Assembly: GCA_030668615.1 (NCBI GenBank)
Contig: DAOUTQ010000011.1
Location: 1 to 37,882 of the forward strand
Direction of reading: 5' to 3'
From: Bacteroidales bacterium
GTDB lineage: Bacteria; Bacteroidota; Bacteroidia; Bacteroidales; UBA12077
Length of the DNA: 37,882 nucleotides
The position numbers and the translations under genes were made by a program. Below, in pieces: positions 25,566 through 33,029 of this stretch. The stretch's first letter is position 1; each line of letters begins with the position of its first letter. Below the pieces are notes generated by a model. The model had not been told where the DNA came from. It saw only the letters and a program-made list of their open reading frames with translations, and searched no databases.

Positions 25566-26067
25566 GGTTATAATATTTATTTAATAGTTGTTCTCTTATC
25601 TTTTTTCTTGCTCTGGATAAACTAACACGAATAGTATTTATATTCATATTAAGTATTTGCGAAATCTCCTCATAATCATATCCTTCAATATCACGCAATT
25701 GCATAATTGTTTTTTGAGGCTCATCAAGTTTATTTATAGCATTTTTCGCTCTTTCATATGCAAGTTTTGTTTCTGTTTGTTTTTCCTTATTAAACGATTC
25801 TTCTTCGGTTTCTTTTCTTTCAATACCATTTAAAGGTACCGTTTTCTTTAATTTTATTTTATCCAAACAAAGATTACGTGTCATTCTCATTGCTAAAGCT
25901 TCTACACTATTGTATTTATCAAGCTTCGTACGCATATTCCACAGTTTAACATATATTTCCTGGACTATATCTTTAGAATCATCCATATCCTGCATAAATC
26001 GATTTGCAAATCCAAGCAATTTTCTGTTTAATGGTAATATGTTTTCTTTAAAAACTTCAGCAGTCAT
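25522..26067 (-). CDS. ECF-type RNA polymerase sigma factor
   Basis: 181 residues. Region 2: NRKLLGFANRFMQDMDDSKD, IVQEIYVKLW; region 4: LDEPQKTIMQLRDIEGYDYE and ISQILNMNINTIRVSLSRAR, a standard helix-turn-helix. It has a 25-residue tail beyond region 4 (YYNHGSEKNKSSVREIL) that results from the 44-bp overlap with the downstream anti-sigma gene. It probably drives its own operon and perhaps the upstream DUF4252 gene. Start ATG at 26067. Firm family call. Confidence 0.93.
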   Translation of the reverse strand: MTAEVFKENILPLNRKLLGFANRFMQDMDDSKDIVQEIYVKLWNMRTKLDKYNSVEALAMRMTRNLCLDKIKLKKTVPLNGIERKETEEESFNKEKQTETKLAYERAKNAINKLDEPQKTIMQLRDIEGYDYEEISQILNMNINTIRVSLSRARKKIREQLLNKYYNHGSEKNKSSVREIL

Positions 26068-26111
26068 TTATCAACAATTCAAGACCATGAAAATTACAAA
26101 TTAATTTTGAG

Positions 26112-26135
26112 AAAGGGAGTAAAATACTCCCTTTT
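26112..26135. terminator. Hairpin between the first DUF4252 gene and the sigma operon
   Basis: AAAGGGAGTA / TACTCCCTTT (26112-26121 with 26125-26134), loop AAA, immediately after the stop of the DUF4252 gene. T runs are short on both sides, so it may be a partial terminator allowing read-through into the sigma gene 70 bp downstream. Confidence 0.6.
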
Positions 26136-26136
26136 A

Positions 26137-26643
26137 TTAATGATTCTCTAATTCGTCGAGATACTCAAATCCTGATATATGTACTGAGTTTGATAAAGAA
26201 GCTAATTGTTTTAAATCAATTTTGCCTTTTATGCTTATAACAGCGTTTTCGTCATTGCCGCCAGCGACAAGCATTAGCTCAGCTATTTCCTTTCCTGCAT
26301 ATTTTACATAAAATACCACATCATTATCATGTTCTTTTATCGTCATAAGCTCCACATAAGCTTTTGTATCAACCTGAGATTTCATTTCTTCGAAAAAATT
26401 AATATCAGAGCTAACATGGTCTTCCATTGCAATTATCCGGATATTATCAATCATACCTTTCATTTTTTGAAGATCTTCATCGTCATCAATTGCAGCAACA
26501 ATATCAAATAAAGCACTATTAATTACTATAGTCGTAAATCCTTTTTCACCTTGATATTTACTTATTAAATTATCAACAAAATCCTGTGCATTCATTATAA
26601 ATGGAAATGCGGCTATAACTAAAACTAAAATTATCTTTTTCAT
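26137..26643 (-). CDS. Exported DUF4252 protein
   Basis: 168 residues with a cleavable signal peptide (MKKIILVLVIAAFPFIMNAQ). The mature domain is DUF4252: LISKYQGEKGFTTIVINSAL, MKGMIDNIRIIAMEDH, ELMTIKEHDNDVVFYVKYAG, LMLVAGGNDENAVISIKG and IDLKQLASLSNSVHISGFEY. Strong similarity to the protein at 24476 points to local gene duplication on either side of the sigma/anti-sigma pair. It is just upstream of the sigma gene on the same strand, with a hairpin between. Periplasmic; function unknown. Confidence 0.86.
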   Translation of the reverse strand: MKKIILVLVIAAFPFIMNAQDFVDNLISKYQGEKGFTTIVINSALFDIVAAIDDDEDLQKMKGMIDNIRIIAMEDHVSSDINFFEEMKSQVDTKAYVELMTIKEHDNDVVFYVKYAGKEIAELMLVAGGNDENAVISIKGKIDLKQLASLSNSVHISGFEYLDELENH

Positions 26644-26787
26644 GATTACGTTTTTTAATGTTTTTAATTTATTAATTGTTTATTATGAGCTCAATTCAAT
26701 AACAAGACGAATCTGGTTTAAAAACATTACAACTATTTCATAAAAAATAATTTTTAAAGGAAATTTCGATATAAATAAATAGAGGCT

Positions 26788-26868
26788 GTCATCCTCAACT
26801 CGATTGAGGATCTCGTAATTAATAGTATGTAAATTTATTAAGAGATTCCCTTTTTCAAGGGAATGACA
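26788..26868. repeat. REP-like intergenic palindromic element (81 bp)
   Basis: Two hairpins in mirror order. Left (26788-26815): TGTCATCCTC...GAGGATCTC. Right (26842-26868): GAGATTCCC...GGGAATGACA. The outer TGTCAT and ATGACA ends are complementary, so the whole unit is an inverted repeat, separated by an AT-rich spacer. This is the plan of dispersed repeats common in Bacteroidota intergenic regions. It lies downstream of the thioesterase gene and may act as its 3' end. Confidence 0.72.
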
Positions 26869-26901
26869 ATATAGAGACTTTTTGGACCGTCTACTGAAAC
26901 T

Positions 26902-27315
26902 TTATTTAAAGTATGGTTCTAATTTCTTAATTAACTCATCGGGCGCTTTTCTAGGTCTCCTGCTCTTTTCATCAACAAAGATAAGCATTGTAGATCCTTC
27001 ATTTAATAATTCTTGTTTTTCATTTAAAACTTCATAATAAAATGTTATTCTAACGCCTGGAATCTCTTTAATTGTTGTTTTTAGTGTAAGTAGATCATCA
27101 TACATTGCAGCCTTATGATATTTTACATCCAAAGTTTTTACAGGTAAAATAATACCCATTTCTTCTATTTTATTATACGAATATCCAAAATTACGCATCA
27201 ATTCAGTACGTCCAACCTCATAATATAAAGGATAATTACCATAATATACATAACCCATTTTATCAGTTTCTCCGTAACGAACTCTTATTTTTGTCTCAAA
27301 TGTGAACATAATCAT
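26902..27315 (-). CDS. Acyl-CoA thioesterase, 4HBT/YbgC-FadM type
   Basis: 137 residues (or 135 if the second ATG, at 27309, is used). Hot-dog fold thioesterase: the active-site region RVRYGETDKMGYVYYGNYPLYYEVGRTEL has the conserved Asp (D near residue 19) and the YGNY helix start; TLDVKYHKAAMYDDLLTLKT and GSTMLIFVDEKSRRPRKAP complete the family pattern. Such enzymes hydrolyse short- to medium-chain acyl-CoAs, or act with the Tol-Pal system, in the cytoplasm. Single gene. Family is certain; substrate is not. Confidence 0.92.
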   Translation of the reverse strand: MIMFTFETKIRVRYGETDKMGYVYYGNYPLYYEVGRTELMRNFGYSYNKIEEMGIILPVKTLDVKYHKAAMYDDLLTLKTTIKEIPGVRITFYYEVLNEKQELLNEGSTMLIFVDEKSRRPRKAPDELIKKLEPYFK

Positions 27316-27522
27316 TTAATATTTTAAGATCCATATTCAATAATTAGAAAATCATTTACAATTATACAGAGATTTTTTTTTAATCAATAAGAAACTATTT
27401 CATTTATGATTTTTATGACCTTTTTCAATAGTTTACAAGGATTTTATAGTCATGTGAATTTTAATATTAGTATTCATATTTTGGTATATAAAAAATTAAT
27501 CTAATATTTTTTTTTGAATTCT

Positions 27523-27552
27523 TTTGATTTAAAGAAAAAGGTTTTACTTTTG
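27523..27552 (+). promoter_or_regulatory. Promoter of the first tRNA-Lys gene
   Basis: TTTG at 27523-27526, an 18-bp spacer and TACTTTTG (TAnnTTTG) at 27545-27552 make a textbook Bacteroidota housekeeping promoter ending 10 bp before the tRNA. Confidence 0.8.
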
Positions 27553-27562
27553 CAATCCGATT

Positions 27563-27635
27563 GACTCAATAGCTCAGCTGGTAGAGCACATCCCTTTTAA
27601 GGATGGGGTCCAGGGTTCGAGCCCCTGTTGGGTCA
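27563..27635 (+). tRNA. tRNA-Lys(UUU), copy 1
   Basis: 73 nt cloverleaf. Acceptor stem GACTCAA pairs with TTGGGTC (one T-G pair), D stem GCTC/GAGC, anticodon stem CATCC/GGATG with loop CTTTTAA (anticodon TTT), T stem CAGGG/CCCTG with loop TTCGAGC, discriminator A. CCA is not encoded. Confidence 0.97.
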
Positions 27636-27636
27636 C

Positions 27637-27667
27637 AAAAGAGAAGCAAATAACGCTTCTCTTTTTT
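27637..27667 (+). terminator. Terminator after tRNA-Lys copy 1
   Basis: AAAAGAGAAGC pairs with GCTTCTCTTTT around AAATAAC, followed by a T run. Confidence 0.88.
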
Positions 27668-27757
27668 ATTTTTAACTCTCTGCAATACAACGCATTATAA
27701 AGAGTAGTTAAATAACTTTATTTAAGTAAAAAATATTTAAATTATTTTCGATAAATA

Positions 27758-27788
27758 TTTGCATTTAAATTATAAGATATTACATTTG
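27758..27788 (+). promoter_or_regulatory. Promoter of the second tRNA-Lys gene
   Basis: TTTG at 27758-27761, a 19-bp spacer and TACATTTG (TAnnTTTG) at 27781-27788, 16 bp before the tRNA. Confidence 0.8.
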
Positions 27789-27804
27789 CAGTCGCAAAAT
27801 GATT

Positions 27805-27877
27805 GACTCAATAGCTCAGCTGGTAGAGCACATCCCTTTTAAGGATGGGGTCCAGGGTTCGAGCCCCTGTTGGGTCA
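27805..27877 (+). tRNA. tRNA-Lys(UUU), copy 2
   Basis: Identical in all 73 nt to the copy at 27563, and identical for a few bases on both sides. It has its own promoter and terminator, so the two are a tandem duplication, not one transcript with two tRNAs. Confidence 0.97.
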
Positions 27878-27878
27878 C

Positions 27879-27909
27879 AAAAAAAGAGAAGCTTTAGCTT
27901 CTCTTTTTT
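27879..27909. terminator. Terminator after tRNA-Lys copy 2, bidirectional
   Basis: GAGAAGC/GCTTCTC stem with TTTA loop, extended by A/T pairs, with seven A on the left and six T on the right, so it also ends the convergent pyrD transcript on the minus strand. Confidence 0.88.
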
Positions 27910-27928
27910 GCTTTATAGATATTGTATA

Positions 27929-28963
27929 TTATCTATTCTTTAATAAAGTCTTATTTATTTGCTTAACAAAACCAGGACCTTCATATATAAAACCTGTGTA
28001 TACCTGTATTAAAGAAGCTCCCGCATTAAGCTTGTCTATTGCATCCTGAACCGTCATTATTCCTCCCACACCTATGATTGGGATTGTTCCATTCGATTTA
28101 TCAGTTAAATATTTAATAATTTCAGTAGATCTTTTTGTTAAAGGCTTTCCACTTAAGCCTCCATTTGCAATTTCTTCAATACGTTTAGTATCAGTTATTA
28201 AGTTTTCTCTTGAAACTGTTGTGTTTGTAGCTACAACACCATCAATACCTGTTATTTTAAATGTTTCAATAACATCATCGAGTTGATCATTTGTTAAATC
28301 TGGTGATATTTTTAGTAAAATCGGCTTATGCAATGACTTCTCAGCTCCTATTGCTGTTAGTTTATTTAATATATTGATGGTTGAATCTTTATCCTGCAAT
28401 TTTCTTAAATCCTTAATATTCGGGCAACTCAGGTTTACAACAAAGTAATCGGCATGGTCATAAAGCTTTTCAAAACATATTACGTAATCATTTAAGGCTT
28501 CATTGTTTGCAGTAGCTGTATTTTTACCAATGTTACCACCAATAATTACTTTATGTTCTTCATTTTTAAGCTTCTCAACTGCAAAATCGACTCCTTTATT
28601 ATTAAATCCCATTCGATTTATTAAACCTGAGTCTTTTGGTATTCTGAAAGATCTTGGTTTAGGATTACCATGCTGAGCTACAGGCGTAACAGTACCTATT
28701 TCAATAAAAGAAAACCCAAAATTAGAAAACTGATTATAAACCTCGGCATTTTTATCAAATCCGGCAGCAAATCCCACAGGATTATCAAATTTAAGCCCAA
28801 TAAAATTTGTTTTTAAGCGTTCATCTTTAACAAGATACATTTTTCTTACCAATAACGCGATTCCAGGGATTTTAAACCCTATTTTAAGGATATTTACTAT
28901 TAATGCATGTATACTTTCGGGTTGTAAAAGGAATAAAAGAGGGCGGATAATAGACTTATACAT
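27929..28963 (-). CDS. pyrD: Quinone-dependent (class 2) dihydroorotate dehydrogenase
   Basis: 344 residues. Converts dihydroorotate to orotate in pyrimidine synthesis, passing electrons from FMN to quinone. The N-terminal helix pair ([20 protein letters not shown]) that tunnels quinone and docks to the membrane marks class 2. FMN-barrel motifs: [73 protein letters not shown]. Oddity: in the active-site loop NLSCPN the residue just before PN is Cys180, whereas the catalytic base of characterised class 2 enzymes at this position is Ser; Cys is the class 1 base. A TATCTTTG box lies 11 bp upstream. Single gene. Confidence 0.94.
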   Translation of the reverse strand: MYKSIIRPLLFLLQPESIHALIVNILKIGFKIPGIALLVRKMYLVKDERLKTNFIGLKFDNPVGFAAGFDKNAEVYNQFSNFGFSFIEIGTVTPVAQHGNPKPRSFRIPKDSGLINRMGFNNKGVDFAVEKLKNEEHKVIIGGNIGKNTATANNEALNDYVICFEKLYDHADYFVVNLSCPNIKDLRKLQDKDSTINILNKLTAIGAEKSLHKPILLKISPDLTNDQLDDVIETFKITGIDGVVATNTTVSRENLITDTKRIEEIANGGLSGKPLTKRSTEIIKYLTDKSNGTIPIIGVGGIMTVQDAIDKLNAGASLIQVYTGFIYEGPGFVKQINKTLLKNR

Positions 28964-28973
28964 CGTTTTTTTG

Positions 28974-28981
28974 CAAAGATA
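28974..28981 (-). promoter_or_regulatory. Possible pyrD promoter -7 box
   Basis: On the minus strand TATCTTTG matches TAnnTTTG and lies 11 bp before the ATG; a properly spaced -33 box is not seen. The leader would be very short. Confidence 0.4.
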
Positions 28982-28997
28982 ATACGTTTATGCAAAT

Positions 28998-29432
28998 TTA
29001 CTCAGGAATAAATTCTTTAAATGTTCCATTTTCATAAAAAATAAGAACTTTCTCAATTATCTTTTTTTCAGTATCAGAATTTAGAGTTTTAGCTGAAATT
29101 TCTTTTTCTTCTTTAGTTTCTTTTAATTCTGTATTAGTATTTACAGAATTTTGAATATGCAATTCTGGGGAAGTTAACACATTTTCGATTATTTTCTCAT
29201 CAGTTTTAAATAATGAAGGTTGGTTAACAAACATATTACCTTTACCTGTAATAAGCCACTGGGCGTTCATATCAGGGTAGGATAGCAACATTTTCTCTAT
29301 AAAATCATAGCTTGGCTTATTTCTTCCTGATAATATATGAGATATGCTGGAACGCTGAACACCAATAACATCCGCAAATTTTGTTGATGTTAGGTTGTTT
29401 TCTTTAAGGAACTGAATTATTCGGTCTTTCAT
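28998..29432 (-). CDS. XRE-family helix-turn-helix regulator, probably self-regulating
   Basis: 144 residues from the ATG at 29432. The frame is open 22 codons further (to 29498) but that stretch is hydrophobic, overlaps the promoter and is not expected. Residues 1-65 are the DNA-binding domain (IQFLKENNLTSTKFADVIGV, SSISHILSGRNKPSYDFIEK), ending MNAQWLITGKGNMF as in many Bacteroidota XRE regulators. The rest is a charged linker and a C-terminal KVLIFYENGTFKEFIPE segment also seen in this group. Three TTACA-N2-TGTAA palindromes cover its own promoter, with one centred on the -7 box, so autorepression is very likely. A second cluster of the same site 0.5 kb away suggests another target. It is followed by pyrD after 34 bp, probably by chance. 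Confidence 0.84.
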   Translation of the reverse strand: MKDRIIQFLKENNLTSTKFADVIGVQRSSISHILSGRNKPSYDFIEKMLLSYPDMNAQWLITGKGNMFVNQPSLFKTDEKIIENVLTSPELHIQNSVNTNTELKETKEEKEISAKTLNSDTEKKIIEKVLIFYENGTFKEFIPE

Positions 29433-29449
29433 AATGTAAACAGTTAATA

Positions 29450-29519
29450 TTACAAATGTAATTATAATATTGTTTACAAGTGTAATTATTAATGCCAATT
29501 TAGTAGTTTACATATGTAA
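29450..29519. promoter_or_regulatory. Operator cluster 1: three TTACA-N2-TGTAA palindromes over the XRE promoter
   Basis: Sites at 29450-29461, 29474-29485 and 29508-29519, all perfect in the ten defined bases. On the minus strand the first contains TACATTTG (29453-29460), a TAnnTTTG -7 box; the second covers the -33 region 16 bp upstream. Binding would block RNA polymerase at the regulator's own promoter. Confidence 0.75.
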
Positions 29520-29968
29520 CATAAGGGCATTTGCTTTTTGAAGTTTATTTTAAGATAAGCCTAAAGTTTACCCTATTTTATCATATATGCATATTAATAA
29601 GTATAAACTTGATTAAAATCAATGTAGCACCTCTATTTAATAGGACTAATACAATGCTTATATCCATATATAATGCTACAACTTAAATGTTTTTGAAGGA
29701 TTTATAGCTTGATTTAGTACAATTATTGCTTAAGTAAACTATTTCTTTAACAAAAAAGTCATAACAAACAGAAATAGAGCATAATAAGTTGTAAATAGAG
29801 TTTGATTTTATATAAAAAAGAATAAATTGTTATAATATTACTAAATTATTACTTTAATTACGCCTTATAAGTAATTGATTATATGAATACAATAATGTTT
29901 TCGATCAGGTAATCGGTTACAATCTGTAAGTGTATCCAAATGTAATCTTAATTAGTGTCAATTTGTGG
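29520..29968. other. AT-rich intergenic region
   Basis: About 450 bases between the two operator clusters with no ORF of note and no tRNA or strong hairpin. One further near-site with a 3-base spacer (TTACA-N3-TGTAA) lies at 29917-29929. Confidence 0.5.
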
Positions 29969-30014
29969 TTACAATTGTAATTAATTGTATTGATTTGCTA
30001 TATTACATTTGTAA
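29969..30014 (+). promoter_or_regulatory. Operator cluster 2 with a rightward promoter
   Basis: Perfect TTACA-N2-TGTAA sites at 29969-29980 and 30003-30014, 34 bp apart, the same distance as between sites 2 and 3 of cluster 1. The second reads TTACATTTGTAA, identical to the minus-strand form of the site on the XRE promoter, and carries TACATTTG (30004-30011) as a plus-strand -7 box. Predicted transcription starts near 30018 and runs toward the symporter. Confidence 0.65.
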
Positions 30015-30194
30015 CCTATCTGAATATTCACTTTTGTAATATTGATTTTTCAATAGTGTTACATAATTATCTAAATTCAAATATCTATTTGGAATACCAA
30101 TACTCCTATTTCTATCTTAGTTTTTAACCTTCTGAGAATTGAATATTTGAAATCAGTTTTAGTATATGTATGAAATATCAAATTCATACTAAAC

Positions 30195-30347
30195 ATGTTT
30201 TTTCCGTATTTTAACTTCAGAATTAAACTTAACTCCTATTTTGGAAGAGATACTATGCATAAGAAAGAGTTGCAAGTTCAAAGTTATGAAAGTATTTTAC
30301 AAAATAATTTTCCTTACTATGTATATGTTATCAACAGTAACTTTTAA
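30195..30347 (+). CDS. Possible 50-residue small protein (low confidence)
   Basis: An open frame from ATG 30195 to TAA 30347 in the predicted leader between operator cluster 2 and the symporter. An internal ATG at 30255 follows a GGAAGAG. The product would begin MFFPYFNFRIKLNS and end YVYVINSNF; it has no recognisable domain, signal peptide or membrane helix. In DNA this AT-rich a chance frame of this size is common. The remaining bases 30015-30454 hold nothing else I can name. Confidence 0.2.
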   Translation: MFFPYFNFRIKLNSYFGRDTMHKKELQVQSYESILQNNFPYYVYVINSNF

Positions 30348-30454
30348 GTCAGGTTTTTAATTAAATCAATATTCTTGTTTGTAATACTTTTTATTCTTTT
30401 AAAAAATTCCGTAATTTAAATATCTTTATTAACTATTATACAAGCAAATTCAAT

Positions 30455-32110
30455 ATGAATAATACAATTTCAAAATCGAATAAGTATGATAAACAGCAAT
30501 CTTCATTAAAAAGAAGAAAACGTCCTTCTATTCTATTTGGAATAATTATAGCAATTATTATAGGCACAATCGTTGGTGGTTGGTTCCCTGATTTTGCTGT
30601 TCGATTTAATATATTAGGTGAAGTTTTTCTCAATTCATTAATGATGATTGTAGTTCCGATTGTAATGTTATCTTTAATTATTGGAATTACACACTTAGGT
30701 GATATTAGCAAACTGGGATCAATAGGTGGTAAAACGGTTATTTATTATCTGGTAACAACAAGTATAGCTGTATTAATCGGAATTTTTATGGTTAATATTA
30801 TTAAACCAGGTATAGGAATAAGTCCTGGCGAAACTCACATTGATTTTAGTTATATTGTAAAAGGAGAAAATAATCGAACAGTATATTTAACAGATGAAAG
30901 ATTTGATAAAAATCAATATACAGATCAATATGTTTTAATACTTGTGGATCAGGAAGTAAAGGGTGTTATAGAATCTTTTTCAGAGAATAAAGTTACAGTG
31001 AAACTTTGGGAGAATTTAAAGACCGAGGAGTTATATTATGTTACTGCCGAAGATGGAACACAATTACCTTTTTATCGTATCAATGGCCAATTAGTTTCGG
31101 CAGAACCACAATTAAAATCAACAGGAATCGGTGTTGAAATAAGTTCATTTATTAAAGGTGATCTTAATGGTAAAGATGTAAGAAATATTGGGAATACCCT
31201 GAATGAGCTTCTAATAGGAAATAAAGAAACTGACAAACAGGGATTAATTCCGTCAAATATATTTTCCGCAATGGTGCATATGGATATTCTTCCATTAATA
31301 TTTTTTGCATTATTACTGGGAGTTGCACTTTCGTTGTTAGGAGAAAAAGCAGTTCCTACAATTAATGTTTTATCTATATTAAATGATGCAATAATGAAAA
31401 TTGTCCACTGGATTATTGTTATTTCTCCATTTGGTATTTTTGGTTTAATTGCTGCTCGTATTGGATTGGCAGGTGGTTTCAAAGGATTTGTCCCTGAATT
31501 GATATCTCTTGGAAAGTATAGCATAACAGTTATGATTGGTTTGATTATACACGGCTTAATAGTACTTCCACTTATTCTTAAAATATTTGGCAAAACAAAT
31601 CCAGGGAAATATGCCAAAGGAGTCGCTACTGCCCTACTTAATGCCTTTTCAACAGCCTCCAGTACAGCTACTTTACCTTTAACATTAAAAGGTGTTGTTG
31701 AAGAAAATAAAGTATCTGATAAAACTGCAAGTTTTGTTCTACCTCTTGGTGCAACAGTAAATATGGATGGAACAGCATTATATGAAGCTGTCGCTGTAAT
31801 ATTTATAGCACAAATCTACGGAATTCATCTCCCCCCTGTATCAATGGGAATTATATTTCTAACTGCAACACTTGCTGCAATTGGTGCCGCAGGAATTCCA
31901 CAAGCTGGTTTGGTAACCATGGTTATTGTAATGAAAGCAGTTAATTTACCTCTTGAAGGAATCGGACTTATTTTATCAATTGATTGGATATTAGACAGAT
32001 TCAGAACAGCCATAAATGTTTGGGGTGATAGCATTGGAGCAGCTGTAATAGATACTATGGAATCGAAAAAGGAGATAGCTAAATCAGAAGGAGAAATACT
32101 CAAAGTATAA
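30455..32110 (+). CDS. Dicarboxylate/amino acid:cation symporter (DAACS family) with inserted loop domain
   Basis: 551 residues; typical DAACS members are about 400-450. The C-terminal transport core is clear: the serine-rich hairpin (ASSTATLPLTLKGV), LPLGATVNMDGTALYEAVA with NMDGT at 436-440, and the closing AAGIPQAGLVTMV and DWILDRFRTAINVWGDSIGA. These take up acidic amino acids or C4-dicarboxylates with Na+ or H+. Residues about 125-255, between the third and fourth membrane segments, hold an extra soluble region (IVKGENNRTVYLTDERF, ILVDQEVKGVIESFSENKVT, LKTEELYYVTAEDG), probably a small beta domain on the periplasmic side. The N-terminus has a basic, unusual 22-residue cytoplasmic leader. 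A possible regulated promoter lies about 440 nt upstream. Terminator follows directly. Confidence 0.9.
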   Translation: MNNTISKSNKYDKQQSSLKRRKRPSILFGIIIAIIIGTIVGGWFPDFAVRFNILGEVFLNSLMMIVVPIVMLSLIIGITHLGDISKLGSIGGKTVIYYLVTTSIAVLIGIFMVNIIKPGIGISPGETHIDFSYIVKGENNRTVYLTDERFDKNQYTDQYVLILVDQEVKGVIESFSENKVTVKLWENLKTEELYYVTAEDGTQLPFYRINGQLVSAEPQLKSTGIGVEISSFIKGDLNGKDVRNIGNTLNELLIGNKETDKQGLIPSNIFSAMVHMDILPLIFFALLLGVALSLLGEKAVPTINVLSILNDAIMKIVHWIIVISPFGIFGLIAARIGLAGGFKGFVPELISLGKYSITVMIGLIIHGLIVLPLILKIFGKTNPGKYAKGVATALLNAFSTASSTATLPLTLKGVVEENKVSDKTASFVLPLGATVNMDGTALYEAVAVIFIAQIYGIHLPPVSMGIIFLTATLAAIGAAGIPQAGLVTMVIVMKAVNLPLEGIGLILSIDWILDRFRTAINVWGDSIGAAVIDTMESKKEIAKSEGEILKV

Positions 32111-32112
32111 AA

Positions 32113-32142
32113 AAAGGGAGATTCAAAATTAAATCTCCCTTT
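32113..32142. terminator. Bidirectional intrinsic terminator
   Basis: AAAGGGAGATT (32113-32123) pairs with AATCTCCCTTT (32132-32142) between the convergent symporter and head-GIN genes. The A-rich left flank gives a T run for the minus-strand transcript. Confidence 0.88.
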
Positions 32143-32158
32143 GCATTAGTAATTTCTA

Positions 32159-32902
32159 CTAATGTATATAGTAATTGTATCTTAATACCTGACCTGAACC
32201 TGAAATATATGAATCAATTTCAGGGTTACCGGAGTAATAAACGTTACCAGAACCTGAAATATCAACTTCAAGATAATCATTAACATACGTATATATATTG
32301 CCTGACCCGGAAATATTTGAATAACAAGCAGTTTGATATAATCCTAAACATTGAATATTACCCGATCCCGGAATATAAAATTCGGTTCTGTCAGCTTCTC
32401 CTGATATGATAATATCGCCTGAACCAGGAATATCTCCAATAACATCTTTTGCTACAACTTTAGAAAATTCAATTCTACCTGAGCCAGTAATTTCAGCACT
32501 TAAGAAATCAGTAGTTAAACTATCACATACAATAATACCAGAACCGGTAAGCTTCACTCCTTCTAAATTTGGAGTGGTTAAAAATATTTTTATGGGTTGA
32601 TTATTGTCTAGTTGATAATCATCTTTAACCTCTGCGTAAAATTTCTGACCACGAACAGTAGTCATTATAAATGGAAATAAATTCTCTTCTGCCTGCACAA
32701 TAAGCGATGTAGAATCAGCAATTGTTATTTTTACATCGAAGTTTCCGGTTGAAACAACTTCATTAAATTCAGAAATATCGCGTATTTTATACACAACATT
32801 GTTATTTCCTTCTATTCTATCCTCAAATAGTTCATCACACGAGATTATTGTTAACGTTAATAACATATATATCCCCATTCTAAGTATTTTCCTTGTTATC
32901 AT
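32159..32902 (-). CDS. Head-GIN (DUF2807) lipoprotein
   Basis: 247 residues from the ATG at 32902, chosen because it gives a clean lipoprotein signal (LLTLTIISC); the open frame extends 16 codons upstream. The mature part is a putative auto-transporter adhesin, head GIN domain: an opening FNEVVSTGNFDVKITIADST followed by a series of TGSG/PGSG/SGSG turns spaced about 17-20 residues apart (LTGSGIIV, ITGSGRIE, IPGSGDII, IPGSGNIQ, ISGSGNIY, ISGSGNVY, ISGSGQVL), which predicts a right-handed beta helix. The family is widespread in Bacteroidota envelopes, function unknown. Single gene. Confidence 0.9.
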   Translation of the reverse strand: MITRKILRMGIYMLLTLTIISCDELFEDRIEGNNNVVYKIRDISEFNEVVSTGNFDVKITIADSTSLIVQAEENLFPFIMTTVRGQKFYAEVKDDYQLDNNQPIKIFLTTPNLEGVKLTGSGIIVCDSLTTDFLSAEITGSGRIEFSKVVAKDVIGDIPGSGDIIISGEADRTEFYIPGSGNIQCLGLYQTACYSNISGSGNIYTYVNDYLEVDISGSGNVYYSGNPEIDSYISGSGQVLRYNYYIH

Positions 32903-33029
32903 AGTTTTAAATTTTACAGTATAATAACTAATCAAAAAAAACAAATTCAATTTCTATGCCAAATAATTTGTTTAGTTAGGACATACTTAAAAGATTTATT
33001 AGTTTTATAATAAAATAATATAAAAGATT

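Noticed and set aside
27563-27877. Duplicated tRNA as attachment sites of an integrated element
   Set aside because: Only about 170 bp separate the copies, both are complete with own promoters, and no integrase is nearby.
29433-29498. N-terminal 22-codon extension of the XRE regulator
   Set aside because: It would run through the operators and the predicted promoter and adds a hydrophobic stretch not typical of the family.
29433-30454. Prophage remnant around the XRE regulator
   Set aside because: Apart from the regulator and its operators there are no phage genes, integrase or attachment repeats; flanking genes are pyrD and a symporter.
31072-31617. 181-codon open frame on the minus strand opposite the symporter gene
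   Set aside because: Antisense to conserved transporter core; rich in Ile/Pro/Asn as expected from a reverse frame of membrane-protein codons.
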